NCBI RefSeq assembly: GCF_965638725.1
Contig: NC_134952.1
Span: 19,905,028 to 19,969,027 of the forward strand
DNA: 64,000 nt
Direction: 5' to 3'
From: Aptenodytes patagonicus
Taxonomy: Eukaryota; Chordata; Aves; Sphenisciformes; Spheniscidae
Below the pieces are notes generated by a model. It ran no database searches. It saw only the letters and a program-made list of their open reading frames with translations, and was not told where the DNA came from. Positions 1-11,300 of this stretch are shown here, piece by piece. Each line of letters begins with the position of its first letter. Position 1 is the first letter of the stretch. A program made the position numbers and the translations under genes.

Positions 1-1690
1 AATATCAGTCTATCCACTCTGTATTATCTGAATGAGATACATCAGTTCAGCACGGGTAACTTGTTTTCATGTACACATTTTGTAAAGAGGAAGTGTTTGA
101 GGAAATTTGGCTTCTTTGCAGTAATGAGGTTGGCTTGGGCAAAGGTCTCTTGTTTTTTTCTCCGGTTTTTTTTCAGCCACTGCATGATTTAGTACTTCAC
201 CTGCTGAATGTGCCAAAATACTTGGGTGTTATTGAGATTAAGATTAAGATTCCATGGAACTGTTTCTCCATTAAAGAATAACTTCTTTGTTTCTTCAACT
301 TTCTTTACTAAAATCTTAGCAATAACAACAGTGACTCACTCAGACTTTGCCATTTGTCTAGCAGCAATGTAATGATACTGTGATATGGAAAAATTCATAT
401 TCCTTGGCATATTCTACCAACTCATGAAAAGTCATCCAAGTTCCATTATCTAAAGCCAATCAGTTGGGATGGTAAATTGGGTGAGATGCCAATTACTTGG
501 GGAGGTCACCGCAGTGATTTCCAGCAGCTTGTCTGATTTCCAAGAGTCTAAAGAGTTTTCAGTGTTAACAAGATTCGTGGTTCGTGGTGAAAAGGCCTAT
601 CTCTGCTTGTCTTCACTGTCCTTTGGGAACTCTGTAGATTTACATTCACTTTTTTGTCACTTGGGCTGCTATTCTAGCAGGTTTCAAAATTATTATTTGT
701 CATGTTTGGCCACTATATCAAACAGCCTTTGCTTGTTCCATAATAGCTTCATAGCATTCCAGCTCTGGACAGTCTGAAAATATGACATGGCTACCTTTAT
801 GTGTGACATTATCTGGTGTCTTCACCAAATCAGTTACAGAGCTCTTCAGAGGCAAATGGACCATCCTTCCAAAAGGACATACATGAGCATCTGGTTTTGT
901 GAATTTCTTACAAGTTGTCTAATATTTCATCACAGGTTCTTTTTAGCCCCTGCTCTTAAACTGGCATAGAGGTAGCCTGGTTGATGCTGGCTGTCACTTC
1001 TAAATTGCTACGAAGTCAAGACTCTTGTGTTCTCTGTCCTGTAAGGCTGTTCTGGATAGAAAAATCTACTAACTACATATTGATCATTTTGTCGTAGTAT
1101 TCATCTAAAATATAACACTGAAGCTTCAACAGCAAGCACCAGAGATGTGTAAAAGTTGTTAGCAGAATTCTGTAGAATGCTGTGCAGTGGGCATTTTCCA
1201 CACAAAGAGTTTTATAGCTTTGAAAAACAGATTAAAATTTTCCCCATTTAAGAGCTATTGGAAGTAATTCCTTTTCACATCAGATACATTTGCATGGGTC
1301 TTCTATCTGGTGTAATTGTCACAAGTTTAGATGATGACAATTTTTACCAGAATGCTTTGATTTTTGAAATATCCTGTGTGCACTTAAATTACCAGATGAT
1401 ATTGCTTCTTAGGGGTTTTTTAAGACAGATTTTCAAAAAAGTGGAAATAAAGATCTTAAATGAAATGGTCACATTTTCCAGAAGTGTTCAATATTGAACC
1501 TGGTTAAAAAAACCCAACTGTCTGACCTGTGAGTTTTATTGGTAAACTGTGTTTTCGGCTAAATATATTTTTCTGTGGTAGTGTCACTTGTATTTGAAAT
1601 GCTGTATTGCTAAAAATTAATACAATCCCTACAGTAATGAAGGAATTTAAGTGCTGCTTAAATCTCAGCTATTTCGTCTCACAACCTCAT
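1..1690 (-). pseudogene. Possible decayed coding remnant, parent not recognised
   Basis: Read on the minus strand, several stretches look protein-like and join only through frameshifts and stops. One (about 520-480) reads DKLLEITAVTSPSNWHLTQF. A stretch near 455-370 in another frame contains NGTWMTFHELVEYAKEYEFF. A third, around 890-720, contains HVCPFGRMVHLP and later SDCPELECYEAIMEQAK. A stretch near 1120-1080 reads YILDEYYDKMIN. These pieces are in roughly colinear order on one strand, as expected for an old intronless retrocopy. I see no poly(A) tail or target duplication, and stops are frequent. I do not recognise the parent. The phrasing is faintly reminiscent of Tudor-type proteins, but this is a guess and no function is claimed. 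It could also be chance open stretches in AT-rich DNA. Confidence 0.25.
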
Positions 1691-2421
1691 ACAGAACCAC
1701 ACAAAATCACAGAATGGTTGAGGGGGGAAGAGACCTCTGGAGATCATCTAGTCCAACTTCCTGCTCAGACCAGGGTCAGGTGGAGCAGGCTTATCAGGGC
1801 TGTGCCCAGTTGATTTTTGAATATCTCCAGGAATGTAGACTCCACAACCTCTCTAGGCAACTTCTTCCAGTGTTTGACCACCCTTACAATAAAAAGATTT
1901 TTTTCTTATGATTCTCCGGACCCATCAGGGCCCATGGATGTGCGTATGTACAGTTTGTTTAACTGTTCTCTAAACTGATCCTCCTCCACTAGGGGTAAGT
2001 CTTCCTTGCTCCAGACATTCTCTCTGGTTTCAGGGACCTGGGATTGCTGAAGGCCAGTCTTCCCAGTAAAGACAGAGGGAAGGAAGGCACTGAGTACCTC
2101 AGCCTTCTCCCTGTCCCCTGTCACCAGGTCCCCTGCCCTACTCAGCAGTGAACCCACATATTCCCTCATTGTCCTTTTGCAGCTGATAGACCTGTAGAAA
2201 CCTTTCTTGTTGCTTTTCATATCCCTTGCCAGATTCAACTCTGAGTGGGCTTTCGTTTTTCTAACCCCATCCCTGCACACTTGAACAGTGTGTCTATATG
2301 CCTCTCCAATCAACTCCCTCAAGGGAGTTGCAGTACATGGGCTACATATCGATCCTTCTCTGTGAGACTTAGCCAGAGTTAGTTTTCTTGATACACTCAA
2401 CCCTTGAGACTCCCATGACAT
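1691..2421 (-). mobile_element. CR1 LINE with internal deletion, minus strand
   Basis: The low-coordinate end (about 1691-1915) is the reverse complement of a CR1 3' end: decayed 8-bp tail units, then the conserved 3' segment around GACCTCTGGAGATCATCTAG at 1732. From about 1916 up to 2421 the minus strand is open for roughly 170 codons. It encodes the CR1 pol linker just before the reverse transcriptase, including VCRDGVRKTKAHSELNLARD, NKKGFY and, near the C-terminal end, SMGPDG, which marks the start of the RT domain. In a full-length CR1 well over 1 kb of RT sequence (motifs A to C and the thumb) separates these two parts. Here they are directly joined near 1912-1920. The copy therefore cannot encode RT and is dead. 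It is unrelated in position and orientation to the copy at 4074. Confidence 0.85.
1906..2421 (-). pseudogene. CR1 pol fragment, pre-RT linker, broken
   Basis: About 171 codons read without a stop on the minus strand. Hallmarks in order are VCRDGVRKTKAHSELNLARD (middle), NKKGFYRSIS, a variable acidic stretch with GDREKAEVLSAF, and LNKLYIRTSMGPDG close to the end. In CR1-type pol this segment lies between the APE-type endonuclease and the RT fingers. The frame then runs into unrelated residues and a stop where the internal deletion joins it to the 3' end. The first 40 or so residues do not resemble the usual CR1 linker, so the 5' boundary may lie inside this interval. There is no catalytic motif in what remains. 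Confidence 0.75.
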
Positions 2422-3152
2422 GTCACTTCCAATTACGGAGGAGGAATACCATGATTTCTTTTCAAAAGGATGAAAAAGTATCTCTAAATTATTTGAGGGA
2501 CCTGGCCACCAAAAAATTTATGACATTCTGTAGAGGACAATGTGTCTTCCAATACAGTTCAGGGAATTTCACAGTTTCTACTGAAAATAGTGAGAGCACA
2601 GAGAGGTGTATTTTCTTGGAAAATGTGATCACCTCATTTGTCAATGAAAACTGAGGACTCTTGAAAAACTGAATTTATTGTGAATGTGATGCCCTGAAAT
2701 TAAGAACACTAACTGCCAACTTCAAGAGTCTGGCAGCAAAGTATGTTCCTTTCACAGTGTAAAGTATAGCCATTGGACAAGCAGTACTTTTAAAGAATGT
2801 AAAAAGAGCCTCTTACAGCATCTTACCTCTGAGGTCACTTGTTCTTTTCGTCTGAAGATGCCACCCTGCAAGCTTGGGAAATCCTGTGTCACAAAATAGC
2901 TGTGGGTTGGCCAGATACTGTAAATCATGGTTTGGAATTTGGGATGTTCTCCAATATGAATGAGACCATTCCCTTTATATAAACAACGTGGTATTTTTTC
3001 CTATCCATTATGCTGGTGCTAAATATAACATACTAATGGGCTCTGTAGGCTTGCAGTGGATTTCCTCTTGAGATTCAATATTTTTTGTATTAATTTATCT
3101 TTTATGTGTTCCCAATCCTATTCCTAGCAGCACAGCATGTATCCTCACTCTC
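2422..3152. other. No recognisable feature
   Basis: This stretch between a CR1 relic and the purine microsatellite is AT-rich with stops in all frames. No repeat family, exon or RNA gene was recognised. Confidence 0.5.
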
Positions 3153-3358
3153 AGAAAGAAAGAAAGAAAGGAAGAGAAAGAAAAGAAAAAGAAAGAGAAA
3201 AAGAAAGAAAAAAAGAAAGAGAAAGAGAAAAAGAAAAAGAAAAAGAAAAAGAAAGAAAAAGAAAAAGAAAAAGAAAAAGAAAAAGAAAAAGAAAAAGAAA
3301 AAGAAAAAGAAAAAGAAAAAGAAAAAGAAAAAGAAAAAGAAAAAGAAAAAGAAAAAGA
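3153..3358 (+). repeat. Long purine microsatellite (AAAG)n then (AAAAAG)n
   Basis: About 205 bases contain only A and G on the plus strand. The first part is irregular AAAG/GAAA units. From about 3230 to 3357 it becomes an almost perfect hexamer array of A5G, roughly 20 units. The complementary strand is pure pyrimidine. Such mirror-symmetric purine tracts are known to be able to form triplex (H-DNA), and length polymorphism is expected. All open frames through it (Lys/Arg runs forward, Phe/Leu runs reverse) are artefacts of the repeat. Confidence 0.97.
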
Positions 3359-4073
3359 TTGAAACCCACGATTTATCTTCTATTTGAAAAAAACATCTGC
3401 AGAACAAAATGAGCCTCTTGATGCCGGAATTGTCATCAATGATGACTTTGACAAAATGAGCAATACATAATTTGCTAGCTCCCTTGCGAAGCTGAAACAG
3501 ATTGTCAAATAAAACACTGGAGGAGATGCATATGGGGTGAGTAGACCAGCTTTGAATATGAACACATGCAGGTGGTCGTTTAGTAGTGGTTCTAAGAGGC
3601 AGGACATCCCTAATTTGGAGGGTCATTTGCATTTGGAAATGCTCACTGATAAATAGTGATGTATTCCCTGTAGTAAAGCAGGACTGATACTGCCAAAACT
3701 ACAGCTATTTCTGTTCCAGGGTAACTTGAACAAACCAGACAGCCCAAGGCAAAGTAGAGAGTGGTTTACACTCCAACAAACCTGCCATTAGTGGTGGGTT
3801 TGCAGAATACAGATTAGTAAGATTTGAAAAAGTGCTTTCTAAAAAATAGAAAAACAGAACTGGTAAGTTCTTACCACTCTCTGGTAAGAAATGATGGATT
3901 TCTTATAAGGCAAGCACAGCACCTGTATTGACTTAAATGCTGTGTAAAATAGACAACCTTCAAAAATGTTTTATCACAACCTCCAATTTTGAGTACAGCC
4001 ACTACTCTGAATTCTCAAATTGCTCACTCCACCATCAGTCACTTGACAGAAACTGCAATATGCAAATATATTT
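3359..4073. other. No recognisable feature
   Basis: This is unique-looking AT-rich sequence between the microsatellite and the truncation point of the CR1 copy. No gene or repeat family was recognised. Confidence 0.5.
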
Positions 4074-5210
4074 ACCAACCTGATCTCCTTCTATGACCAG
4101 GTGACCCGCCTAGTGGATGAGGGAAAGGCTGTGGATGTGGTCTACCTGGACTTCAGCAAGGCCTTTGACACTGTCTCCCACAGCATTCTCCTAGAGAAGC
4201 TGGCGGCTCACGGCTTAGACAGGTGGACTCTGCGCTGGGTCAAAAACTGGCTGGATGGCCGGGCCCAGAGAGTTGTGGTGAATGGAGTTCAATCCAGTTG
4301 GCGGCCGGTCACGAGCGGTGTTCCCCAGGGCTCAGTACTGGGGCCGGTCTTGTTTAATATCTTTATTGATGATCTGGATGAGGGGATTGAGTGCACCCTC
4401 AGTAAGTTTGCAGACGACACCAAGTTGGGTGGGAGTGTTGATCTGCTCGAGGGTAGGAAGGCTCTGCAGAGGGACCTGGACAGGCTGGATCGATGGGCCC
4501 AGGCCAACTGTATGAGGTTCAACAAGGACAAGTGCCGGGTCCTGCACTTGGGTCACAACAACCCCATGCAGCACTACAGGCTTGGGGAAGAGTGGCTGGA
4601 AAGCTGCCCAGCAGAGAAGGACCTGGGGGTGTTGGTCGACAGCCGGCTGAACATGAGCCGGCAGTGTGCCCAGGCGGCCAAGAAGGCCAATGGCATCCTG
4701 GCCTGTATCAGAAATAGTGTGGCCAGTAGGAGTAGGGAAGTGATCGTGCCCCTGTACTCGGCACTGGTGAGGCCGCACCTCGAATACTGTGTTCAGTTTT
4801 GGGCCCCTCACTACAAGAAGGACGTTGAGGTGCTGGAGCGTGTCCAGAGAAGGGCAACGAGGCTGGTGAGGGGTCTGGAGAACAAGTCTTATGAGGAGCG
4901 GCTGAGGGAACTGGGACTGTTTAGCCTGGAGAAAAGGAGGCTGAGGGGAGACCTCATCGCTCTCTACAACTACCTGAAAGGAGGTTGTAGCGAGGTGGGT
5001 GTTGGTCTTTTCTCCGAAGTAACAAGCGATAGGACGAGAGGAAATGGCCTCAAGTTGCGGCAGGGGAGGTTTAGATTGGATGTAAGGAAAAATTTCTTTA
5101 CTGAAAGAGTGGTTAAACATTGGAAGAGGCTGCCCAGGGAAGTGGTGGAGTCCCCATCCCTGGAGGTTTTTAAAAGACGTGTAGATGAGGCGCTTAGGGA
5201 CATGGTTTAG
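4074..5210 (+). CDS. Partial CR1 reverse transcriptase (C-terminal ~378 aa), open
   Basis: Reads open from the truncation point to TAG at 5208-5210. In LINE retrotransposition this protein copies the element's RNA by target-primed reverse transcription. Visible motifs are RT motif [10 protein letters not shown] (4143-4169), motif [12 protein letters not shown] (from 4314), motif C FADD (4407-4418) and the region LNKDKC-like HLG of motif D/E (about 4519-4551). These are followed by thumb/C-terminal blocks containing [32 protein letters not shown] and [13 protein letters not shown]. Catalytic aspartates of motifs A and C are present. There is no native start: the in-frame sequence simply continues back into flanking DNA to a stop at 4044-4046, and the first codons of the CR1 part are ACC AAC CTG. 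The N-terminal endonuclease and RT fingers are absent, so activity is not expected. GC content is visibly higher than in the flanks. Confidence 0.92.
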   Translation, partial: TNLISFYDQVTRLVDEGKAVDVVYLDFSKAFDTVSHSILLEKLAAHGLDRWTLRWVKNWLDGRAQRVVVNGVQSSWRPVTSGVPQGSVLGPVLFNIFIDDLDEGIECTLSKFADDTKLGGSVDLLEGRKALQRDLDRLDRWAQANCMRFNKDKCRVLHLGHNNPMQHYRLGEEWLESCPAEKDLGVLVDSRLNMSRQCAQAAKKANGILACIRNSVASRSREVIVPLYSALVRPHLEYCVQFWAPHYKKDVEVLERVQRRATRLVRGLENKSYEERLRELGLFSLEKRRLRGDLIALYNYLKGGCSEVGVGLFSEVTSDRTRGNGLKLRQGRFRLDVRKNFFTERVVKHWKRLPREVVESPSLEVFKRRVDEALRDMV

Positions 5211-5276
5211 TGGGCCTGGTGGTGTTGGGTTGACGGTTGGACTCGATGATCTTAGAGGTCTTTTCCAACCTCAATG

Positions 5277-5308
5277 ATTCTATGATTCTATGATTCTATG
5301 ATTCTATA
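5277..5308 (+). repeat. CR1 3' tail repeat, (ATTCTATG)3 plus one variant unit
   Basis: Three exact ATTCTATG octamers are followed by ATTCTATA. This is the terminal repeat at which CR1 reverse transcription is thought to initiate. It fixes the orientation and 3' boundary of the element. Confidence 0.95.
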
Positions 5309-8300
5309 TATGTTCCTGTATCTTTCTTACTTCTCTTCTTGACTGTGTGTTTGTGTATACTGTTAGATCATGAAAGATACTATTTAAAAAAAACTTTAAA
5401 GAACTTTTGCCCTTATTATGTTTAAATATATGCTAGTTTGAAGAACAGTGGTATATGATCATTTTGACTTACATTCCATTCCATTCATAGTATTTGCCTG
5501 TGTCAGTCAAATTAACTAAAATATTTCATTAAGGAATTATTAATCTACCCATCAAGAAAGGTTTCTCTGAGATGCTGTTCCTGCAAAAACCTTTTCTTTG
5601 TTTGAGTTTGAAGCCCCCCCATTAGATGTTCTGATTGCCTTCAACACCAGTCAGATTAAATGACATTGCGAGCTTTTTGGGACCGAGGACATTCTTCCAG
5701 TTTGGACAGAGGATGATATCAGGAGGCCTTACTTTTGACTAGGACCTTCAGATATTAGTGTGCTATAAATAACTAATGATGATGTCAGCTTGAGGGCACT
5801 TAGCAACGTGTAAGAGCATGCTGCTCCTTCAGCAATAGTTCTGTAATCTCAGCCTTTTAGCATATTACCTCTAAAAGAACATAACTTCCTCTGGAGGTTT
5901 CATTTCCATTTAACCAGCCTTGTCCTTTTTTCAGATATACTCCCTTTGACATGTGTAAAGGAAATGTGATCCAATACCCCAATGAAATCTTGTTCAGAAT
6001 CGTTAATTACCTTTGATCAGATTCCTTCCTCCATACCTTGGTTAATAGTGTAGATTGGAAAAAATAACAGCCAGATCTGTTATCCCAGCAATTATTGAGA
6101 AACGAAAGTGACAATTTGCTTACTTGCCTGAAAGATCAAACAGTAAAACCCTAATTTCAGTCACTTGGCACTGGATTATATATATTGAATCTGGCAGGCA
6201 GACTTTATGCAATGTCCAAGCGAAAACGACCTCAGGCTTTCGTGGACTAAAGCACAGTATCCTCAGAATCACTCTGCCTACTGACTGGCTGGCTTTTAGG
6301 GGACTCCTTTTTTTTTCTTTTTTTTTCTTTTTTCTTTTTTTTTTCTTGGAGTCCATGATAACCATACATACAGATAATCAGAAATAAAAAAAAAAAAAAG
6401 AAAAAGTGACCTAATGAATATATCATACATCACACAAGTACAGTGTAGTGTGCCTTGACACTGAGTGTTTAGCAGCCCATCCTTAGAGACAGTGGAAAAC
6501 TACAGTAATTGAAGAAGGAAGAATATTTGACTCTTGAGTATGACTTTTTATGAACACTATATAGTTCATAGTACACTAGGGATCTTTTAAATGCAGAACA
6601 TTGGTGTACAGTAAGTTTACCTCTTTGACAAATGATTATTTTACCACATACTCAGATAGGCAACCTTTGCTACTGCAGATGAACAAAGACAAAAAAGCCG
6701 CAGAGAATTCTCATTCCTCTTTTTTGTGTTTCCCCCTTTCTTGTATCTATTCTCCATGCTGTTTTTCAGGTCAAAAAAAAAAAAAAAAAGCTTCAGGACT
6801 AGTGTGAGTCAATTCAGTTTGCTAAGATCAGCATCATCAGATTTTCTTCAGTGTAACAATAAGGTGGTTGCTTTACGGACATCTGCCTTTCCTCTACTGA
6901 TCTGCACTCTGAAACTGAAGCATGCACCACTTAACAGTAAATTAACTAAAGAGTTAACTAACCTGATCCTATAACTCCTACCTATGGGAGAGATTCTTAG
7001 TTCATTGAACCTACATAAATATTAAACCATTTTTTACTACAAAGGGCTGTGCACAGCTCTATACAGCTAGGTGAATGCTAAAAAAATACAAGTCTTTACC
7101 TCAGTAAGAAACAGAAACCTGAACACATTAAAGAGGTCCTCTGCAGAAAAATGGATCATCAGTACTGCTTAAGCTTTGCACAATGCAGTTTCTTTTAAAG
7201 CCAAATGATTCACAAGGCTACACATACACAACTAAAAAAGTTCTCTGAAGATTATCTCATATGGAAATCATAGTACACTCCATTAATTACCCTCTCTGAG
7301 GAAAAGAAGGGTGAAATTTGTTATAGAATCAGACCACAAGACAGAAAGTCCCAGGCATCCATTATATAATTTACTCCTGACATAGCACATTAAAATCTGA
7401 GAAAGGAAGACCATTTTACTGTAAAGTCAGCAAAATGCCACAGAACTAAAAACCTGCTGCCTGCATACCACTAACCATATCTACAGTGAATAACTACTCT
7501 AACGGTCACATTGGTATTAACGCTATAAGAATTTTACAGAGGTTTGTGCTTTCGCTTCAGCCTCATATAGGCATTTCCATTGCTCCAGCAGGTGTTTTAA
7601 GCTTTGACATTTTGATGAAATATTAAACCTCCTATTTACACCGTCATGCTTTTTCAGTCTGCGACTTGCTACTCTAAAGGCACACCTGTTGAATGAACAT
7701 GCCGACCAGGGGAGCAAACATACTGGGCAAGAGTTTCCAGGAGATGGCTGGTGGTGAGGCTGTGGCTTCGGGCACAGCTCTGAGCTAACGGCGCTGCCTG
7801 GGCTGGGCTGTCCCACCGGTGGCCTGGGGAGCAGTGTGACTCCCGGCTTTTAGGAGAGAGTAATTTCTAAACCCCAACACTGGCCACACTGCTTCAGCCA
7901 GCAAACAGAAGGATGAAACCAAAGTCCTGCCCTTTCCCAGATGGCAAAGAAGGGTGAATCTGGCTTGCCCCTAAATGCATGGCAGGGAAACGTCAAATTC
8001 CATATTTGTGATTGATTTCAATGAGAAATTAGTCACCTTTTTGGTTATAGCCCTTGGTGTCAAAATCCTAATGCTCAAAGATGGGATCACAAGAGGTGAA
8101 GACCTGCACTGTATTCTTGCACAGTCCAAACCAAGGTGTAGCTCTGTGTCAGAAAGGGGAACACCATTTGGCTCACTGTGTGCAATTAATTTATTTCTGC
8201 AGTGGTGTCTGGTGAGCAGCAGTGGAATGGATTTAATGATTTTTGCTATCTTTATAAACTGCCCAAGAACGTGCTGGGTGCTTTTGGACTCACAGCCTTT

Positions 8301-11300
8301 GCTGTCCTAAGGCTGTATTTTTCCCCGTCACGGTTGGCTGCACAGCATGGAACAGCTCAAACAGACTGCATTCAGCTGGGTATTTACTTGATTTACTTTT
8401 TCATACAACCTCTGATTTTAGTAAAATTATGAATAAATTAGAAAGCTACCACATGGCTTGCCCACCAGGACAGCACACGTTCTCCTGCTATTTCAAATCC
8501 AATGATCTGTTTCTGTGCTAAAGTTCACACTGAGGCATTGGTATCTGACAACCGGTCAGCTCAAAGTTCAAAGATCAAAATGCGACCGCGTGTGGGTCTG
8601 TTTTGAGAACAAATGCAGCACAGTAATGAGGACAGTATATCCTAAGACAACAAAACAAATATTTGTTTTCAGCATGCTATTTGCTGAGCGAGGTTTTATC
8701 CAAATCCATTAAAGAGCACAGCTAACAGCACTGCTGTGGCTATGGACACCCTTATGCGATTGTACTTCATTACGTGTTAGCCTTAAGAGGCCTCAGTAGA
8801 CTAAACCAGTACAGCTGTACTGAGGGATGAAAGGATCAGAGACCAATTTATAGGAAACACAAACTCTCCCCATACCTCCTCCTTCTCAGAAGCAGGTGAT
8901 TAGCCTCTGCGTAAGGCACTTCAGCTGGGAAGCCAGCTAACATCAGCATCGTGGTATACATGACACTTAGTATGTCCCACAGATCGTAATCTCAGCAACC
9001 GAAATTCATGATTTCACAGCAGCAGATAAGGGTCCCCTTGCTTTTGACTAGTAGATTGGTGGTAAAAAAATGCTTCTGATTACAGTGTTATTTGTTCTGT
9101 ATCACAAAGAGGCATGATTTGCATGAGCAAAACCCTCCTTAGCTCAAGCATCTACCCAATAACCTTCCAAAGTCCACATTGGCCTTTATACAGCTTTCTT
9201 CCGCTTACTTTCAGTAGGAAGAAAAGTCCATAAATTCAGAGTAATACAGGAGCTGGATGGCTCAGAACTGACCTTTTTGTTCCCATTCAAAGGAACACAA
9301 ACCTTTATGAGTTTGGAGAGTTTCCTGCTTTTTAGAGAGTTCGGTTTCTCAATGTGTTTTTCAACAGACACTGTTTCTTTGCAGACATTTTCCTTGTTGT
9401 CTATCTAAAAAAGTTATCTTTTCTGCTTCTACAAGATATAATTTCTTTTTTTGGAATTAAAGAGTCATCCCTGGCAAAAAAGAAAAGAAAAGGAAAGAGT
9501 CAGAAAAGAGAGAGATGCCAAATGCTAGTAATCATTTAACTGCAGCACTCTCTGCCAACAATAAAGGTGTATTTTACTTAAGAGTTCTAGGAGAAAGCTA
9601 TTTTTGAAATATCTTTTTACAACATGGCCTGCAGTGAAAGCATTCTGAATTTGTCACCCCACATTTTTTTTACAGAGCTGTTTCTACCTGAAATTCTTAA
9701 AAACAGCTGAGTAACAAGCTATCATGGTTGTTCATGTTACCAGCATACATAAAAATTCTTGAATGGATACTTGTATTTGATTTAGCAGGTTATGTTCAGC
9801 ATGGAAAAGGCAAGGTCTATGTTATGAACCAGAGCATTGCTTGTGTCCTCTCCCCTCATCTGCTACCTTCAGAAGAATATACCGTGAAAGTGTAAGAAAG
9901 GCATACCTTATGGTAAGAATAAATTAGTTCTTCCCTTGGTAATAATCAAGGCCGGTCAGAAGAATATGTCCTATTGTCCTTTGATTTCTGGAACTTGCCC
10001 AAGAAGATAACCACATATAATGGCTCCAAATTCATTACACAAGATTCAGGGAAGTCTTATCAAAACTAGTTGAAGATGTTCACATGAGGCTTAAAATCTT
10101 AGTGCTAGTCCCATTCATTGAAAAATCTTATAACAGAGTTGTCATTGCTTCGTACTGGAAACAATTAAAAAAATCACACATAGTGGTGATTGACCTACTT
10201 CAGTGCTCCTGTGAATATGAATGAAGCATTCTCAAATCCTTAAAATGCTGCCAAACATATCTGTGACAGGGCACATCCCTTTCATTCTGTGCCAGGATAG
10301 CAACCTTGATCCTCAGGTCTCATAAAATAGCCTCCAAGACTTCTTATATGCAAGTTTTCTGCATCCCCATGAGTCAATTTAATCTTGTCTCAACTGTCGT
10401 GTTTTATCAATATTAATAATTTTTATTTAAAGATATTTAAATAATGTCTGGAAATAACAGTAATGATTTTTGAAAGGCTACAAGAAATGGAGAATATTAG
10501 ATAGGTTGTAGTGTTTACCTCTAAGTAAATATCCTTTAATTTAATAAATGAATGTTAATACTCTAAAATATGGCTATTCTGAAACAATTGCTATGAAAAC
10601 GTGTTAAAATCAGCAGCTGTCTTACATCTATATCTTGGAGTTGCCCTTTGAAATCATTCCTCATGGGAAGCTATTATGCTGCAGAAACCTTCCTGAAAGC
10701 TGCTCCCACACGAGAGCAAAAGCTAAATACATTGTGTAATACAACAGTGCAATTACAACAGCAAAAAACAAACAGAGAATCCAGCACTCTCCCGTATCGC
10801 ATCCCCAGTGGTCTCTGTTCTATGTCATCGTCAGTTACTTGTTGCTGGCATTTCTTGACCCCTTCCTGTTTTCAAGCGAAATACGCTTGCAAAACGAACA
10901 AACAACCCTACGTGGGATAACCCGCAGCAAGGGTTCACCACAGCTATAGCCAACATGTCATTCATGTGGGCTGCCCAGAAAACAGTGCCTTGGCTCTGCC
11001 TTTGAATGTCCAACTTCATCCCAGAAGCAGAGGTATCTTTCTGAAGCCATCATCTTTGCCAATTTTGTTGGAAAGCCTCTGCATGTAGCTTGTGAGACAG
11101 CAGGAAAGGGGTCTCGATGTGGGGAGACTTTTCCCATCAGAATTCCTGCACTAAAATACATTAAAAGCTTTTTCTAGTCAATTACTTCTATCAAGCTTAA
11201 TTTTGGTTTGTTGTCTGCTGAAAATACAAAAAGTAGAAATATATATTTTTAGTCAAAAAAGGAAGTAATTGGCTGCTTTAATGCAAAATCAAACATCTTT

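Larger units (their letters stand above)
4074..5308 (+). mobile_element. 5'-truncated CR1 LINE, best-preserved copy
   Basis: CR1 identity starts abruptly at about 4074 in the middle of the RT domain ([13 protein letters not shown]). It continues through the rest of pol to a stop at 5208-5210, a short 3' UTR of about 100 bp containing GGTTGGACTCGATGATCTTA, and three ATTCTATG tail units plus one variant (5277-5308). 5' truncation and an 8-bp microsatellite-like tail without poly(A) are CR1 hallmarks. CR1 integration does not normally leave clear target duplications and none is seen. The open frame through the whole remaining pol suggests a relatively recent insertion. The element lacks ORF1, the endonuclease and the RT fingers, so it is not autonomous. 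Confidence 0.95.

Noticed and set aside
3106-3412. Long Lys/Arg-rich forward frames and Phe/Leu-rich reverse frames
   Set aside because: They are translations of the A/G microsatellite and carry no biological signal.
4332-5120. 262-codon minus-strand open frame opposite the CR1 RT
   Set aside because: It is a shadow of the sense RT frame. The sense strand carries the RT motifs in the right order and the CR1 3' tail fixes the orientation.
6301-6405. T-rich tract followed by an A-run as a processed pseudogene or inverted SINE pair
   Set aside because: No body sequence of any retroelement was recognised between or beside the tracts. They look like simple homopolymer runs.
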